Under the pieces are notes generated by a model that saw only the letters and a list, made by a program, of their open reading frames with translations, searched no databases and was not told the DNA's origin. A DNA stretch of 64,000 nt from Prunus persica (lineage: Eukaryota > Streptophyta > Magnoliopsida > Rosales > Rosaceae): NCBI RefSeq assembly GCF_000346465.2, contig NC_034016.1, positions 17,926,563 to 17,990,562 on the forward strand, written 5' to 3'. Below are positions 37,106 through 49,267 of this stretch, one piece after another (positions within the stretch are counted from its first letter, which is position 1; each line of letters starts with the position of its first letter). The translations under genes were made by a program, and so were the position numbers.

Positions 37106-40100
37106 ATGGACTATGGTGCCTTGATGCCAAATTCTTCTTCCTGTGGGACATTGTATGACACAACCATGGAAGGGGACTTCATGGATGAGATTTTATTTGA
37201 AGGATGCTGGTTGCAGAGCAATGCCGGATTCAACCTTCTGCAGCAGCAGCAGCAGCCGGTTTGTCCTCCGATTTCTCAGGCTCTAACTGACCATCCTTCA
37301 CATTACTTTCCTCCTTATGATCATCAGTCTAACAGCACTGTTGCTCATTTGAGTACGAGCCCCCATCAGCAAATCTATCAAGAAGAAAACACAGATGGAA
37401 GTTATCCTGAATCCCACTCTAGTTTTGTAGTTGAAGGCAACACTGAGGCAGGCAGGAGGTTGTGGATTGGTCCCAGGGCAAAATCCAGGCCCTTCATCTT
37501 CTGTGAAAGAGAGGCTAATGCTGGCCATTGGATACTTGAAAGAATGCACAAAAGGCAGAGATGTGCTTATTCAAATTTGGGTGCCTATTAAGAGAGGAGG
37601 CAGGCAATATCTCACCACTCATGATCAGCCATTCTCTCTTGACCCAAACTCCAAGAGTCTTGCAGGCTACAGAAATGTTTCCAAAGATTACCAGTTCATA
37701 ACTGAGGAGGATTCAGCTGAGTCTGTCGGGTTGCCCAGTAGAGCCTTTCTGGGGAAGTTGCTTGAGTGGACTCCCGATGTTCGTTTCTTCAGAAGCTACG
37801 AGTACCCTCGTATCGATTATGCTCAGCAGTACGATGTTCGGGATTCTCTGGCCCTTCCCATCTTTGAAAACGGCAGTGGAACTTGCTTGGGGGTCGTTGA
37901 GATTGTAATGGCTCCTCAAAAGGTCAATGATCGTCCAGAACTTGAATATGTCTGCCAAGCGCTTGAGGTCTCTTCTTTCTTCAAATTCTTCTTCAGAAAT
38001 TCTAATTATAAGTAGACTTCAGAAAAAGCTTCAGAAATTTTGATTATATATCTCTGAAGAAGTATGAGAAAATCATTAATTTCAGTGAATTATATTAATG
38101 ATTAGTTAATTAAATAGTAGCTCACATCCACACATATTTTGCTCGTCATGCCATGCAAGTATCTATATGTTGTCTTTCCATTTGGCCCAAAAAAAAAAAA
38201 AAAAAAAAAACTATTTTCATTCATTTGTGTTGCACAAAATTTGTTGTGCTGATATGGAAATTGACTCTCAGATTCCTCACATGTTCTTCATTGTGATTTT
38301 TGCTACTGCATTAAAAATAATTGTTAGGAGTTTAAAAAATCTTTAATAAATTTATAAAGGCTGAGTTTTGTGTCTTCCTCAACTGAGGAGACTGATCTTG
38401 TACTTATAGGCAAAAAATTACTATGTTGCAAGCAACCAAGTACAAACTGGATATACAATGATTATTTATGTTCTAACCAAATAAAGCATATTGATTTGCA
38501 GGCTGTTGATCTCAGGAGCTCTCAGAACTTCTGGCCCTTGTGTGTAAAGGTAAGAGGATGGCACAGCAGAACAGAAACTTCGATTATCTTACAATTCATT
38601 CCTAATATCACAGATGTGCTTACTGCTCTTTTTTTGTCTTGTCAGACGCATGATGAGCTGTACCAAGCTGCCTTGACTGAAATAGTAGAGGTGTTAGCAT
38701 CTGTCTGCAAGACTCATAGATTGCCTTTGGCTCAGACTTGGGCTCCATGTATCCAACAAGGCAAAGGCGGATGCCGACACTCTGATGAGAACTATGCTCG
38801 TTGTGTTTCGATAGTGGATGCTGCTTGCTTTGTGGCTGATCTTGACATACTGGGCTTCCATGAAGCGTGCTCTGAGCATCACCTGTTTCAAGGTCAAGGA
38901 ATTGTTGGAACAGCATTCACAATAAACAAACCGTGTTTTGCAACTGACATAAAAGCCTTTAGCAAGACGGAATATCCTCTCTCTCACCATGCTAGGATGT
39001 TTGGGCTGCATGCTGCTGTAGCAATTCCCTTTCGAAGTGTCTATACTGGACCAGCTGATTTGGTCCTGGAATTTTTCTTACCTAAGGATTGCCAAGACCC
39101 TGAAGAACAGAAACAGATGCTCAACTCACTGTGCATTGTTATACAGCAGGCTTGTCAGAGTCTACATATGAACGTAGACAAAGAACTCAAAGAGGAAATC
39201 ATGTTCCCAATCAGGGAACCAGTTATTGGTTCAGATGGAGGACTTCATACAGAAGAAACTCAGAGACTGATATCTTCTCCCCCCGAAGAGCCCTCTGGAA
39301 AAGAGTCTTCCTGGATTGCACATATGATTGAGGCCCAACAGAAGGGTAAAGGCGTCTCTGTCTCATTGGATTATCAAACAGAAGAACCTAAGGAAGAGTT
39401 CAAGGTGACAACCCATTGGGGTAACACTCAGGGGAGCTTACACAGTGGGCAGGTATTTTCAGAATTTGGGCAGCTCCATCAAAGTTCTGGATCACATGGA
39501 AATGTTGAGGGTGGTGCAGACTCTTATTCTTTTGGTGGGCATCGCACATCAGGTGGCAGAAAAGCCGGTGAGAAGAGGAGGACAAAGACAGAGAAGAGAA
39601 TCAGCTTGCCAGTTCTTCGGCAATATTTCGCAGGGAGTCTAAAAGATGCTTCCAAAAGCATTGGAGGTAGGAGAAAATCCATTACATATACATACAACTA
39701 GTACTTTTCTGATATTTTTCAGATTAAATATTCAACATGACAACTCAATGATATATACACCTAGTGCACTGTCTAAAATCCTTTCTTAATGCTATAATTA
39801 GATTCTGCTAAAGCCATTTCAAGAAAACTCTTTGAAACAAAATTTCCTTCTTGCATCTAAATGCAGGGTCTAGGCATAACCTTATTTTCCGATAAAAAAA
39901 GAAAAAGAAAAAGAAGGCATAACCTTGTTATGTTCCTTGACATTTAGACTTTTTCTGTTCCTGATTTCAAGTAGCAGCCCTGCATACTCCTTGTAAGAAG
40001 AGGCTGGATTGTTTTACCTTAGAGTTAGGGCGTCAGAGATACGTTTATCTCAAGTCATTTGACTTCAGTCAGGAAACTATTGGCTAAAATCTCAATCAAG

Positions 40101-41117
40101 TTCTAAGCTACCACATGGATTTTGCCCTCCATCAATTTAGTTGGCAGTTCTATTCACTCTCTCCAGAGATTTTTAGCGAATAGCTAGCTCACCAATAATC
40201 TCTTACACACTTTGTTTCATATGCAGTTTGCCCCACTACTCTGAAAAGGATATGCAGGCAACATGGGATTACCCGATGGCCTTCTCGAAAGATAAAAAAG
40301 GTAGGCCACTCTCTCAAGAAACTCCAGCTCGTGATCGACTCAGTCCAGGGTGCGGAGGGTGCTATTCATATTGGTTCCTTCTACTCAAGCTTCCCAGAGT
40401 TGAACTTTCCGAAGTTTCCAGGGTCTGGTCAGTATTCATCGATGAATATGAGCGACCATTCCAAGCAAGTAAACCCTCAACAACATGATCAGAGTGGCTT
40501 GTATAGCCATGTAACCACTACAAAGTCTCCATCCTCGTCATGCAGTCAGACTTCTGGTCCAAATGTCTGTGTTGCTGGAGCACAACAGCATACAATTACT
40601 ATCAACACCTTGGGTAGTGGAGATTCTTTAATGACAGAAGACCCTGTTGGAGTGCTAAAGAGAGCTTGCGGCGATGCAGACTTACATGCCTCATTTCAAG
40701 AGGAAACAAAGCTTATCCATAGATCCCAAAGCCATAAATCCTTCAGTGACAACCTGAGTTATGAGAACTTATCTCCCTTACCAGGAAGCAGTGGCCAGAG
40801 CTTGCGGGATGGGGGCGTTTACAGAGTAAAAGCTACTTTCAGAGATGAAAAAAAAAAGGTTCAGCATGCTACCAAACTGTAGTTTCAGAGATTTGCAACT
40901 AGAGATTGCAAGAAGATTCAATTTAGATGATATCAGTAGAACTGGGATCAAGCACCTGGACGATGATTGCGAGTGGGTTCTTTTAAATTGTGATGCTGAT
41001 CTTGAAGAGTGCATGGAGATATACAGCTCATCTCCAGGCCGCACAGTCAGGCTCTGCCTTCAACAAGTTTTTCATCCAAATCTAGCAGCCTCTTTTGGCA
41101 ACAGCCGCCCATCCTAA
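37106..41117 (+). CDS. NLP: NIN-like protein (NLP4/5 type), frame broken twice
   Basis: Nitrate-response regulator family. Four coding exons: 37106-37967, 38502-38549, 38646-39666, 40227-41117. The N-terminus has [17 protein letters not shown]; a GAF-like nitrate-responsive region has [13 protein letters not shown] and [11 protein letters not shown]. Exon 3 continues through [17 protein letters not shown] and HRTSGG. The RWP-RK domain spans the exon 3/4 junction: [20 protein letters not shown], then [16 protein letters not shown]. The PB1 domain is C-terminal ([34 protein letters not shown]). Two breaks: the frame shifts at the GGG run 37476-37478, and again at the 10-base A run 40848-40857 just before PB1. 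Each is explained by one extra base. The rest is intact and well conserved, so these may be sequence errors; otherwise the gene makes a truncated product. Confidence 0.88.
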
Positions 41118-42730
41118 CATTATCATCACTATTGCAGTTTTCTACTTGGCACATGTTTAGGATCAAAGAGTGTACAGTTGTCATCTGGTGGAGTTGTTAG
41201 AAAGGAATTATGTTGATGGTTGGTTGAGAACTTAGGAATCTGTTCACAGTTTTATGTCAGCATAAAAAGTCATTTCATCTTATTTTGTAGATCAAATGGT
41301 TAATCAAGCTGAAATAATTTGAATTATGTTATTATTTATTTATTTATTAGGACCACACTTAGCCATCCTAGGCTGTATAAATCATGAAATTACATATCTG
41401 GCAGTTTTCATCTGTGAAACTGCCATTGTATGAACATTCTATTTGGTGCTATTCAGTATCTAAGGTTGTATTTAAAGGCTTAGGGTGCAGTAAATACGTC
41501 ACATATTATTGTCAAAGAGGAGAAACAAGAAATATGTTTGTGAAATTTGTGTATATATTTTCGTGTGTGTGTTTCTATGTGACAAGTACGATGAGACAGC
41601 AACTGTAGAGAATATATATCTACATGTTTTATAAATTTCACAAATTTGACATTTTATTTACAGAAGTTATACCTGGCGTAAAATATGGATCTATTTACAG
41701 ACTAGGAATACAGGCACAATGGACCCAAGCAAGCAAATATCAGATATGAGAAACACAATTCAGTGTGAAAGAACCAAGGGAGACAACAATTGAGCAGAGT
41801 GCCTAGGCCAATATGAGGTTTTCAATGGGCAGATGGAGATCTCACAACTGAGTAGAGGCGATACTTGGGGAACCATGTCCTCGAATGACGAAGGCAGATC
41901 TTGTGGCGTGCATCCTCTAGAGGTAACAACTAGGGTTCTAGCTTCCTTCAACTTTGGCGCCAGTCAGTCTAGTCAAATTATTACCGCAAAGTAGGAAAAT
42001 ATGATTTATAGCGACCAATGCCATTTCATACTAAAGCATAATGCCCAAACAAAAGTAGCATATTGGTAGGAATACCAAGCCCAATCAAGTTCACTCAACA
42101 CACATAAGGATGAAACACCTGAAAAAAGATAGATTGGTTGAGCTTTAGTGCTAGAAATTAAGTTACTATAGCAGGTAGCGGCAAGTATATAAAGAGACCA
42201 CAAAAGTTTGGACCTTCACAAGCAGATGATAATTATTCACCTAGTTTGTTAATTGCTATTCAACAACAATGCAAAACTATGGTACAGAAACCATTTTTTG
42301 GTTAAAGAGAATTCTAGAAAAAGAAAGTCAAACCAACAGCCTAAAACAAAGTGAGCTGCATGAGATCTTGCATACCAACAGCCTAACACGAAGAGCTCAT
42401 TGATTTCTAGTTAGTGCAATCTATCCTTGGAGGGATTTCAGTCTAATTGTGCTGTAAGATATCTAACATAAGACAAAGTAATTACGTTTATTCACTGAGC
42501 AAGCTTGGCTGCTAATCCTACATGGGATTTTGACAAGACTTACTGCTGGGTTCTCATTGATTTCACATTGCCTGCCACTCATGAGAATATATAATTTTTT
42601 TTCAAGGGAGACAAGTCAAAATGAGAAAAACCAATTATACCTGGAATCATAAAGGTTGATTTCTTTCTTGGCTTTATTTTTGGGGTTCCCTTATCTCTCC
42701 AACCTACTCCACGAAATTGTTCACTGAATC
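41118..42730. other. Convergent spacer between NLP and PPR genes
   Basis: 3' flank of the NIN-like gene (+) and of the PPR gene (-), which converge here. The probable UTRs cannot be delimited. The frames at 41384-41608, 41760-41951 and 42006-42203 show no recognisable protein. Nothing else seen. Confidence 0.55.
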
Positions 42731-45700
42731 TCAGTAATCAATAAATTCGTTTTTCTGGGACTGCAAACTCGTTAGACTCCCTCGACCCCAGCCTTTCTGT
42801 ACCCGCTTAAGGGTTTTCAGTGCAATTCCACTGCCATCATCTCTGTGAAAAAACAAAGGTAAGAGTTACCAGTTTAGGAATATCATCACAGACTACAAAG
42901 TTGATAATAAAATTAAGAAAGGCTAGATTGCACCAATCAAAACCTTAAAGGGCTTCAAGCATCAAGTTCAAGGCACCATTTGAAAATCAACGATGCAGTA
43001 ACTTAAGTGGAGCCAGGATTTGTGACTACAGCGGTGTGATAAAGAATCTAATGAAATTGAATATGGGCAGGCCTGACTCAGCCATGAAGCTTATTAAATG
43101 ACTATTTGAGGCTCTTCATCAAATGCCTTGCCCCTCCCCTTAGAAGAAAAATGATTGCATATTCACTCAAGGTTATGGCAGAAACAAGTAAAGTTATTGG
43201 GTTATTTGTAACGTTTGGTATATTGTATGAATAAGATATACCATCATTCTTTATGGTATTTGTTTCTAAGACTGGAGAGGTTCCTTATGCGCAAACAGAA
43301 ATAAGTTGCACACTGGAGAGAGGGAGAAGATAAAAAAAATACAACTCATGAAAATATCAATTCAAAAGTAAATTAAGTACAGAAACCAATATGGTCCAGT
43401 TATAACCACAAAACAATGTCAGAATGTGATTAACCAAAAGGGAAGTTAAGAAGAAACAAATCATGTATAACCTTTCATCCACCATACCTGTGCACTATGG
43501 TCTGCCAATCACTTCCACCATTGTTACTTGGTTTTCCACCAATTATTTCCCTCTCGATTCGGTAAACCTTATCTCCTACCCTACCTTCTGACTCCATGTC
43601 CATCATTGCCTCTGCAAGTTCATCAGCCTCCTGCTTATTTCCCCTTTTACTCAAGCCATCAATTACTGGCAGGAATGATGCTGGATCAAACCCATATCCT
43701 TTATTCTTCATCGTGTGAAGAATACTGCTGGCATCCTCTAACTTTTCATCCTTGCAAAGTCTGTCAATGAGATCTTTGTAGAGGAAATTCCCAAGATAAA
43801 AATACCTGTCCAATGCAACTTCAAATAGCGCTTTAGCTTTCAAGATTTCCCCTCCAGCAAGCAACTCATTGAACATCAAACTATATAAGACTTCCTTGTG
43901 GCCACATACACTTAAAGCAATGTCAAATACCTCATGTGTGACTCCAAAATCACATGCCTTGCAGAAAGCTTTAATTAATATTCTGAAGGTAGAAATATTA
44001 GGAGATATGCCCTTCTGCAGCATTTCATCTAAAAGAGAAGTGGCGTCTTTGACTCTCTCTCCTTCACAGAGACAATTCATCATATAATTATAAGTGCATA
44101 CATCAGGAGTGACTCCTCTCTCTCTCATCTCATCCATGAGTCCATATATTTCAAATATTTGCTTTTTACTCCCTAAGCCCAGTACTAGTGAATTATAAGT
44201 TTGAATGCTCTTGTTGCAACCTTTCTTCTCCATGTCCTTCAACACCCGAAAAGCAGATGATATCCTTCCTTGTTTACAAAAACTATTTATAAACATATCA
44301 TAAATCACTGAATCAGGGTGCAAGTTTTTCCCCATCATCTCCATGAACTTCTTCTTAGCTTCATCAAGCCTCCCAGCCTTGCATAACCCACTAATTATGG
44401 TTGAATACGTGATCAAATCAGGGATGCATTTCTTCCCATTATTACTATCGTCAACCAGGCCAATAAAGGAGTTTCCTAGGTTTCCAAGAGCCGCACTTCC
44501 ATGAGTCCACATCCCACTCACAATTTCAATTGCCTTGTCCAATTTCCCATCGTTGCATAGACCATCAATCACAATATTGCAGGTCACAGTATCTAAGCCA
44601 TAACCTCTCTCATTCATCTTTTGCAGAAGTTCCTCTGCTTCTGATGTTCTTCCCTCTTTCCACAGGCTATGCAGCAAAATGTTGCAAGTGTGAGTATTTG
44701 GGAAGCAATTATTCATCATCATCTCATGCAAAATATTGCTGGCTTCAAATACCTTCCCTTTATTGCAGAACCCATGGAGTAAAGTACTGTAGGTCACCGT
44801 ATCTGGGGAAATATTGTTTCTTACCATCAGAGTCATCACCATTCTGGCATCACGGAGCATCCCGTTTTTGCATAAGCCATTTATCACAATGTTATATGAG
44901 TAAATATTAGGTTCTATACCCTTATCTACCATCTCTTTAAGAACCAGTCGTGCCTCTAAGAGCTTCCCATTCTTGACCAAACCCAACAACCATATGTTAT
45001 AACTCTCTAAATTAATAAAATTGCCTGCCTTTTCCATAGATTTGAACAAGTTCTCCGCTTCTTCTAACATATCTTCCCTGCAAAATCCTTGTAACATCAA
45101 ATTATACGTTACAACATTAGGTTGAGGCAGTCCCATCTCTTGATCTATATGCATATCTCTAAATATTCTAGAAGCTTCAAGGATTTTTCCTGCACTACAG
45201 AGAGCCGAAATCCTAGAATTGAATGTAACGGCATCTGGAAGCATTCCATCCTCTCTCATCCTCTCTACCAATTTCTCAGCATCATCAGTCTTGCTTTGCT
45301 TACAAAAGCTAGAAATCAAAGTATTATACACAACCCTATTTGGCAAAAGATTACAACTCCTCATCTGATCCAAAACCTCCAATCCTCTGACAGCCAGCCC
45401 AGCTCTACAATACCCACGAACCAAAATCCCAACACTGTACTCATTCGGTTGACAACCCTTCTCACGCATTTTGTCAAACACCTCCCGAGCGTCATCCAAA
45501 CGATCCGATTCACACAGGGAACAAATCAAAAGATTAAAAGTATAAGTTTCAGGCTTCATCCCCGAGACGATCATATCCTTATACAACCACAACACGAAAT
45601 CTACATGCTTCTCCCTAAGAGAGGACTCAACAAGCAAATTATACAAATAAACAGAAGGGGGCTCATCAGGGAATCGGCTGCGGAGATCTTTAAAACAGGA

Positions 45701-46018
45701 AACGGCCATATCGGAGAGGCTCGACTTGGCCAAGAACCGCACAAGCGAAACGAGGCAAGGGCGAAGGGTTTCGCTGGGCTGCGAGACGAGAAGGAGCTGG
45801 CGAAGGCTATCGATTTCATGGTGCATTTTCGAGTCGATGAGGATGCGGGTAACGATGGGTAGGGAGCGGAGGCAGAGATCTGAAGAGGAGGAGGAGGTGG
45901 GTGAGGAGAGAATACGCTTGAAGAGGTGCCATGCTAGTTTGGGATTGTTGGTGTTCTTGAACAAAGCTTTGGTGAGTGAGGTTGTTGGGTCCATGGAATG
46001 CGTTAACGATCCTCTCAT
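42731..46018 (-). CDS. P-class pentatricopeptide repeat protein (At2g17140-like)
   Basis: Organelle RNA-binding family. Two exons: 46018-43488 and 42842-42731, 880 residues in phase. The long exon begins MRGSLTHSMDPTTSL and carries about 17-18 PPR motifs of 35 residues (for example TYNLMLQGFCREDMLEEAEN and VTYSTLLHGFCNKGKVFEAS), with no E or DYW domain. Reading straight through the donor gives a stop two codons later. Splicing at CACAG/GTATGG to the acceptor at 42843-42844 instead continues as DDGSGIALKTLKRVQKGWG and ends FIDY. That tail is what I recall of the Arabidopsis At2g17140 family, so I take the spliced form as the real product. The RNA target is unknown. Confidence 0.88.
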
Positions 46019-46297
46019 AACCTTCCGTTCTCTTTTAATTTTGGTGTGGCGGGAGAGGAATGAATAGCTTATAGCTCAACTAACGAACTTTCAAAAAAGA
46101 AAATTAAAGAGAGAAATGAGGCCCGGCCCATAATATTTTTACATTTATTTAACAAATATGTTAATAAATAAACCAAAAATTTCAAATTCGGATCCGAAAA
46201 TGTTGAAAATGATTGCAGTTGGAAAATTCCGAATTTGTAACAATATACTTATAATTTTAGCTTGTAATAATGTTCATAGCAAGGTATAAAATATCGA

Positions 46298-46986
46298 TAG
46301 TCTAAAAATACAGAAATTTTGATGGAAATATCGAGATATTATCAATATCGATAAAAATTGAATAAAAACCACGGAAATTGTAAATAAAAAAAAATTGAAA
46401 TTTTTTTATTGAAACTTTGAAGGATGTTTATTTCGTCAATTATCTATTAGTTTATCACAAAAAATTTAGAAGGAAATGCAATGCATGATAGGTTTAACTG
46501 ATTTAAGTTGATTATATAGAGAGCTGACAAACACTGTTAGTGTAGAAAAGATATAATAATTAATGAAAGAAGATCAAACACACCATAACCATTTATATAT
46601 AATGATTTACTACAATATTTTACATTTTATACATTGCATAATAAAATACATGAGTAACTTAGTACTACATATAGTTCCTCTTTGCGTATTATCACAAAAA
46701 CATAAGCAACATGGTGGTTAAGGCATTGGAGGAGTGAAATGACAGGAGTTTGGATCCCCTTTGTTCACGTGCTTTGTGTTTTTTTTTTCCTTTTTTCTAT
46801 TACATCGACATTTTTGATATTATAGCGATATTTTGACAAAATATTGTTGAAGTGTGAGCGAAATTATTGACATTGATATTATCGATATTTATACGATATG
46901 TGTATGGATACGTTCCGAAATATCCGTGATCCGAAAAAATAATAATATCCTCGATATTTCATCGATATTATTGATATTTTAGACTA
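46298..46986. mobile_element. Degenerate AT-rich fold-back element
   Basis: Left end (tagtctaaaaatacag, later gatggaaatatcgagatatt) and right end (aaatatccgtg, later cctcgatatttcatcgatat, ending ttttagacta) are imperfect inverted copies of about 80 bp rich in ATATCG words. The interior, about 500 bp, has no protein. No clear target duplication was found, so the edges are approximate and the superfamily is unassigned. Confidence 0.5.
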
Positions 46987-47110
46987 TGATTCGCAATATT
47001 CATACTAAAATAAAATAAAATAAAATAAAAACTTTTTTGTCAAATTAAACATACTATATTTACAAATTCCGAAAATTGGAAACTAGGTTCCAAAAATTGG
47101 GAAACAATAC

Positions 47111-47699
47111 TAGGGGTGGGCATCGGGACCGGAAAACCGGAACACCGAACCGAACAGGTGAAAAAAAACCGGAAAAAAAACCGGTTGACCAAAAAAATCA
47201 ACAAACCGGACCGGAACCGGACCGAACCGGTTCCAACCGGTTCCGGTTCTGGTTTTACATCTCTCCGCACCGGACCGGACCGAACCGGACCGGTCATATA
47301 TTTTATATTTATATTTTTACAAAATTTTAAAATCTAATGCCATTTTTTAACTTCTATAATCACTAATTTTCCAAGTTCAACTTCAAAAAATTTCTAAATG
47401 TATGAATTGGATTATTTGTTCATTTTTAAGCTAAAAAAATAAGTTATTTATTATAATTTTTTTATTAAAAAAAGTTAAAAAAAAAATTTTTTTTAAAAAA
47501 AATTAAAAAAATAATAAATTAATAATCCGGTTCAAAACCGGAACCGGTCAGAACCGGACCGGAACCGGTTAGAACCGAACCGGCCGGTTTTCGAAATTTT
47601 TTTTGCCTAAACCGGACCGAACCGAACCGGTTAAATAATACCGGTTTCGGTTCCGGTTTGAGGTGAGAATCGGACCGAACCGGACCGCGCCCACCCCTA
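47111..47699. mobile_element. Non-autonomous hAT-type element with 8-bp TSD
   Basis: A 589-bp element beginning TAGGGGTGGGC and ending GCCCACCCCTA, perfect 11-bp terminal inverted repeats. The direct repeat AACAATAC flanks it at 47103-47110 and 47700-47707. An exact 8-bp duplication and the GGGG-type terminus fit the hAT superfamily. The subterminal regions are packed with ccggaccgg and ccggaaccgg words in both orientations, around an AT-rich core (47290-47520). No transposase frame. Confidence 0.9.
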
Positions 47700-48281
47700 A
47701 ACAATACCGAATGTGAAAATTCTGAAAATTGGGGATAAGATTGAGTTTCTGAAATGTTGCGTTAAAATAGCTGATAATTGTTGTAGAAACATTTTGAAAT
47801 TGAATAGACTAGCGAAAACAAATAGCCAAAAAATAGCTAGTGTTGAAGATACTCTTATACGTAAGTATTTTTCATCTCAAAAACATGTATTTTTTACAAA
47901 ATTTTCAATACGACACACAAAATTCGCGTATTATACAAATAAGTCTAAAATATTATTGAATAAAAATAATATATATTAAAATATTAAATAAATATAGTGG
48001 CAAAACTTTTAAGTTGTAATTTGCCAAAATTTTGCCGAATAAAACACGTACGTATTTTTATTCATATTTTTTCTCATTCTGTATTTTACTAACTATGAAT
48101 GAATGTGGGAGGCTAAGATTATTTCTTACTTGTCGTAACGAAAATGAAAGATGGTGATTTTGTAATATCTTTGCCAACTAGAACAAAAATTTTAAATAAA
48201 GATTTATGGGTATAGCAGTAAGAGAGGTGGTAGAATTCTTCATGTAAAGTGTCCTTTTATGTTAATTTTTTTTAGTTAAAT

Positions 48282-48720
48282 AGTATAGCCGCCCGGCCAT
48301 ACCTTTTAAATATAATGAATTTAAAGTGTCGCAGCATGGCTGTTCTACGGTTTTTGTTTAAAAAATAGTATAGCCGTATGGCTATACTTATTTTGATAGG
48401 TGGGCGACTAATCGCTAGGCGTGTCTGTTTTTTTTTTTTTAATAATAAATGGTATAGCCGTCCGGATATACTCAGTTATTTTATGCTTAAAAAATAGTAT
48501 AGCCGCGCGGCTAAACTCGGGTTTATTAATGTTTTCTAAAAATAGTATAGCCGAGCGGCTATACTCTATTTTTTTTATAAAAAAAGTTAAGACGAGCGAC
48601 TATACTGGGTTTTTGCTTTAATTAGCCGTGCGGCTATAATCGGTTTTATTAATGTTTCTTAAGAATAGTATAGATTGTTTTCTAATTTTTTTTAAAATAG
48701 TATAGCCGCACGGCTCTACT
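48282..48720. repeat. Dispersed array of a 22-bp palindrome
   Basis: Eight copies of a palindrome made of AGTATAGCCG, two variable bases, then CGGCTATACT. They begin at 48282, 48367, 48451, 48496, 48544, 48585, 48620 (short) and 48699, with one truncated half near 48667. Copies differ mostly at the two central bases and by single changes within an arm. Spacers are T/A-rich and 14-63 bp long, giving periods near 84 and 45 bp. GC-rich palindrome cores in AT-rich spacers are striking; the type is unknown. Confidence 0.8.
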
Positions 48721-49267
48721 GGGTTGTTTTTGGTTTTAATTTTTTAAAATAAATAGTATTATATTTTAGACTTTTTCAAAGTTATTATCCGTATAAAGAA
48801 TTTAGCACTTTCACGTTAAATACACGTACGTACGTATTTTTCAATAATACATTCGTGTTTTGTACACGTCTTAAAGACCCAATAAAATTCATGTTTTTTA
48901 ATACTCGTATTGTACTTTTACTAACTAAAACAATGCTCACCTTAATCTTAATTTTAATAATTAAAATAGCGGCGGTGGTGCCATAGGTATATTATAAGTA
49001 GACATAAATGTGGGCCATGTAGCATCTCTCTTTTCTTATACATAAATTACCGACAGAACCCTAATGGATGAAAATTATACAAGATCAAGAGTTTCAAGAG
49101 TTTGTGTTGTGATACATTTTATATGGCCGTTTTCAAATTGTTACAACATATCAAGGTTTCCAACTGCAATATAGTTGGGGCCTCGGAATGTATGCACAAG
49201 CACACATAGTTTGAAGACCGCTGTCGAACGTTGGCCCGAAAAAAGTGGAGCCACACTTCCACAATTA

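Larger units (their letters stand above)
46019..49267. other. Repeat-rich spacer between PPR and NPC1
   Basis: Very AT-rich. It holds an old fold-back element (46298-46986), a hAT-type element (47111-47699) and a palindrome array (48282-48720). No host gene is supported. The frames at 47040-47337 and 47519-47704 are translations of the hAT element's ccggaaccgg repeats. The PPR promoter lies just above 46018. Confidence 0.6.

Noticed and set aside
45122..45862. 246-codon plus-strand frame
   Set aside because: Antisense shadow of the PPR repeats; its composition follows the complementary coding strand.
47040..47337. Arg/Pro/Thr-rich frames on both strands
   Set aside because: They are translations of the hAT element's ccggaccgg repeats.
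48282..48720. CRISPR-like array
   Set aside because: Repeats are short palindromes with irregular low-complexity spacers, in plant nuclear DNA, with no associated genes.
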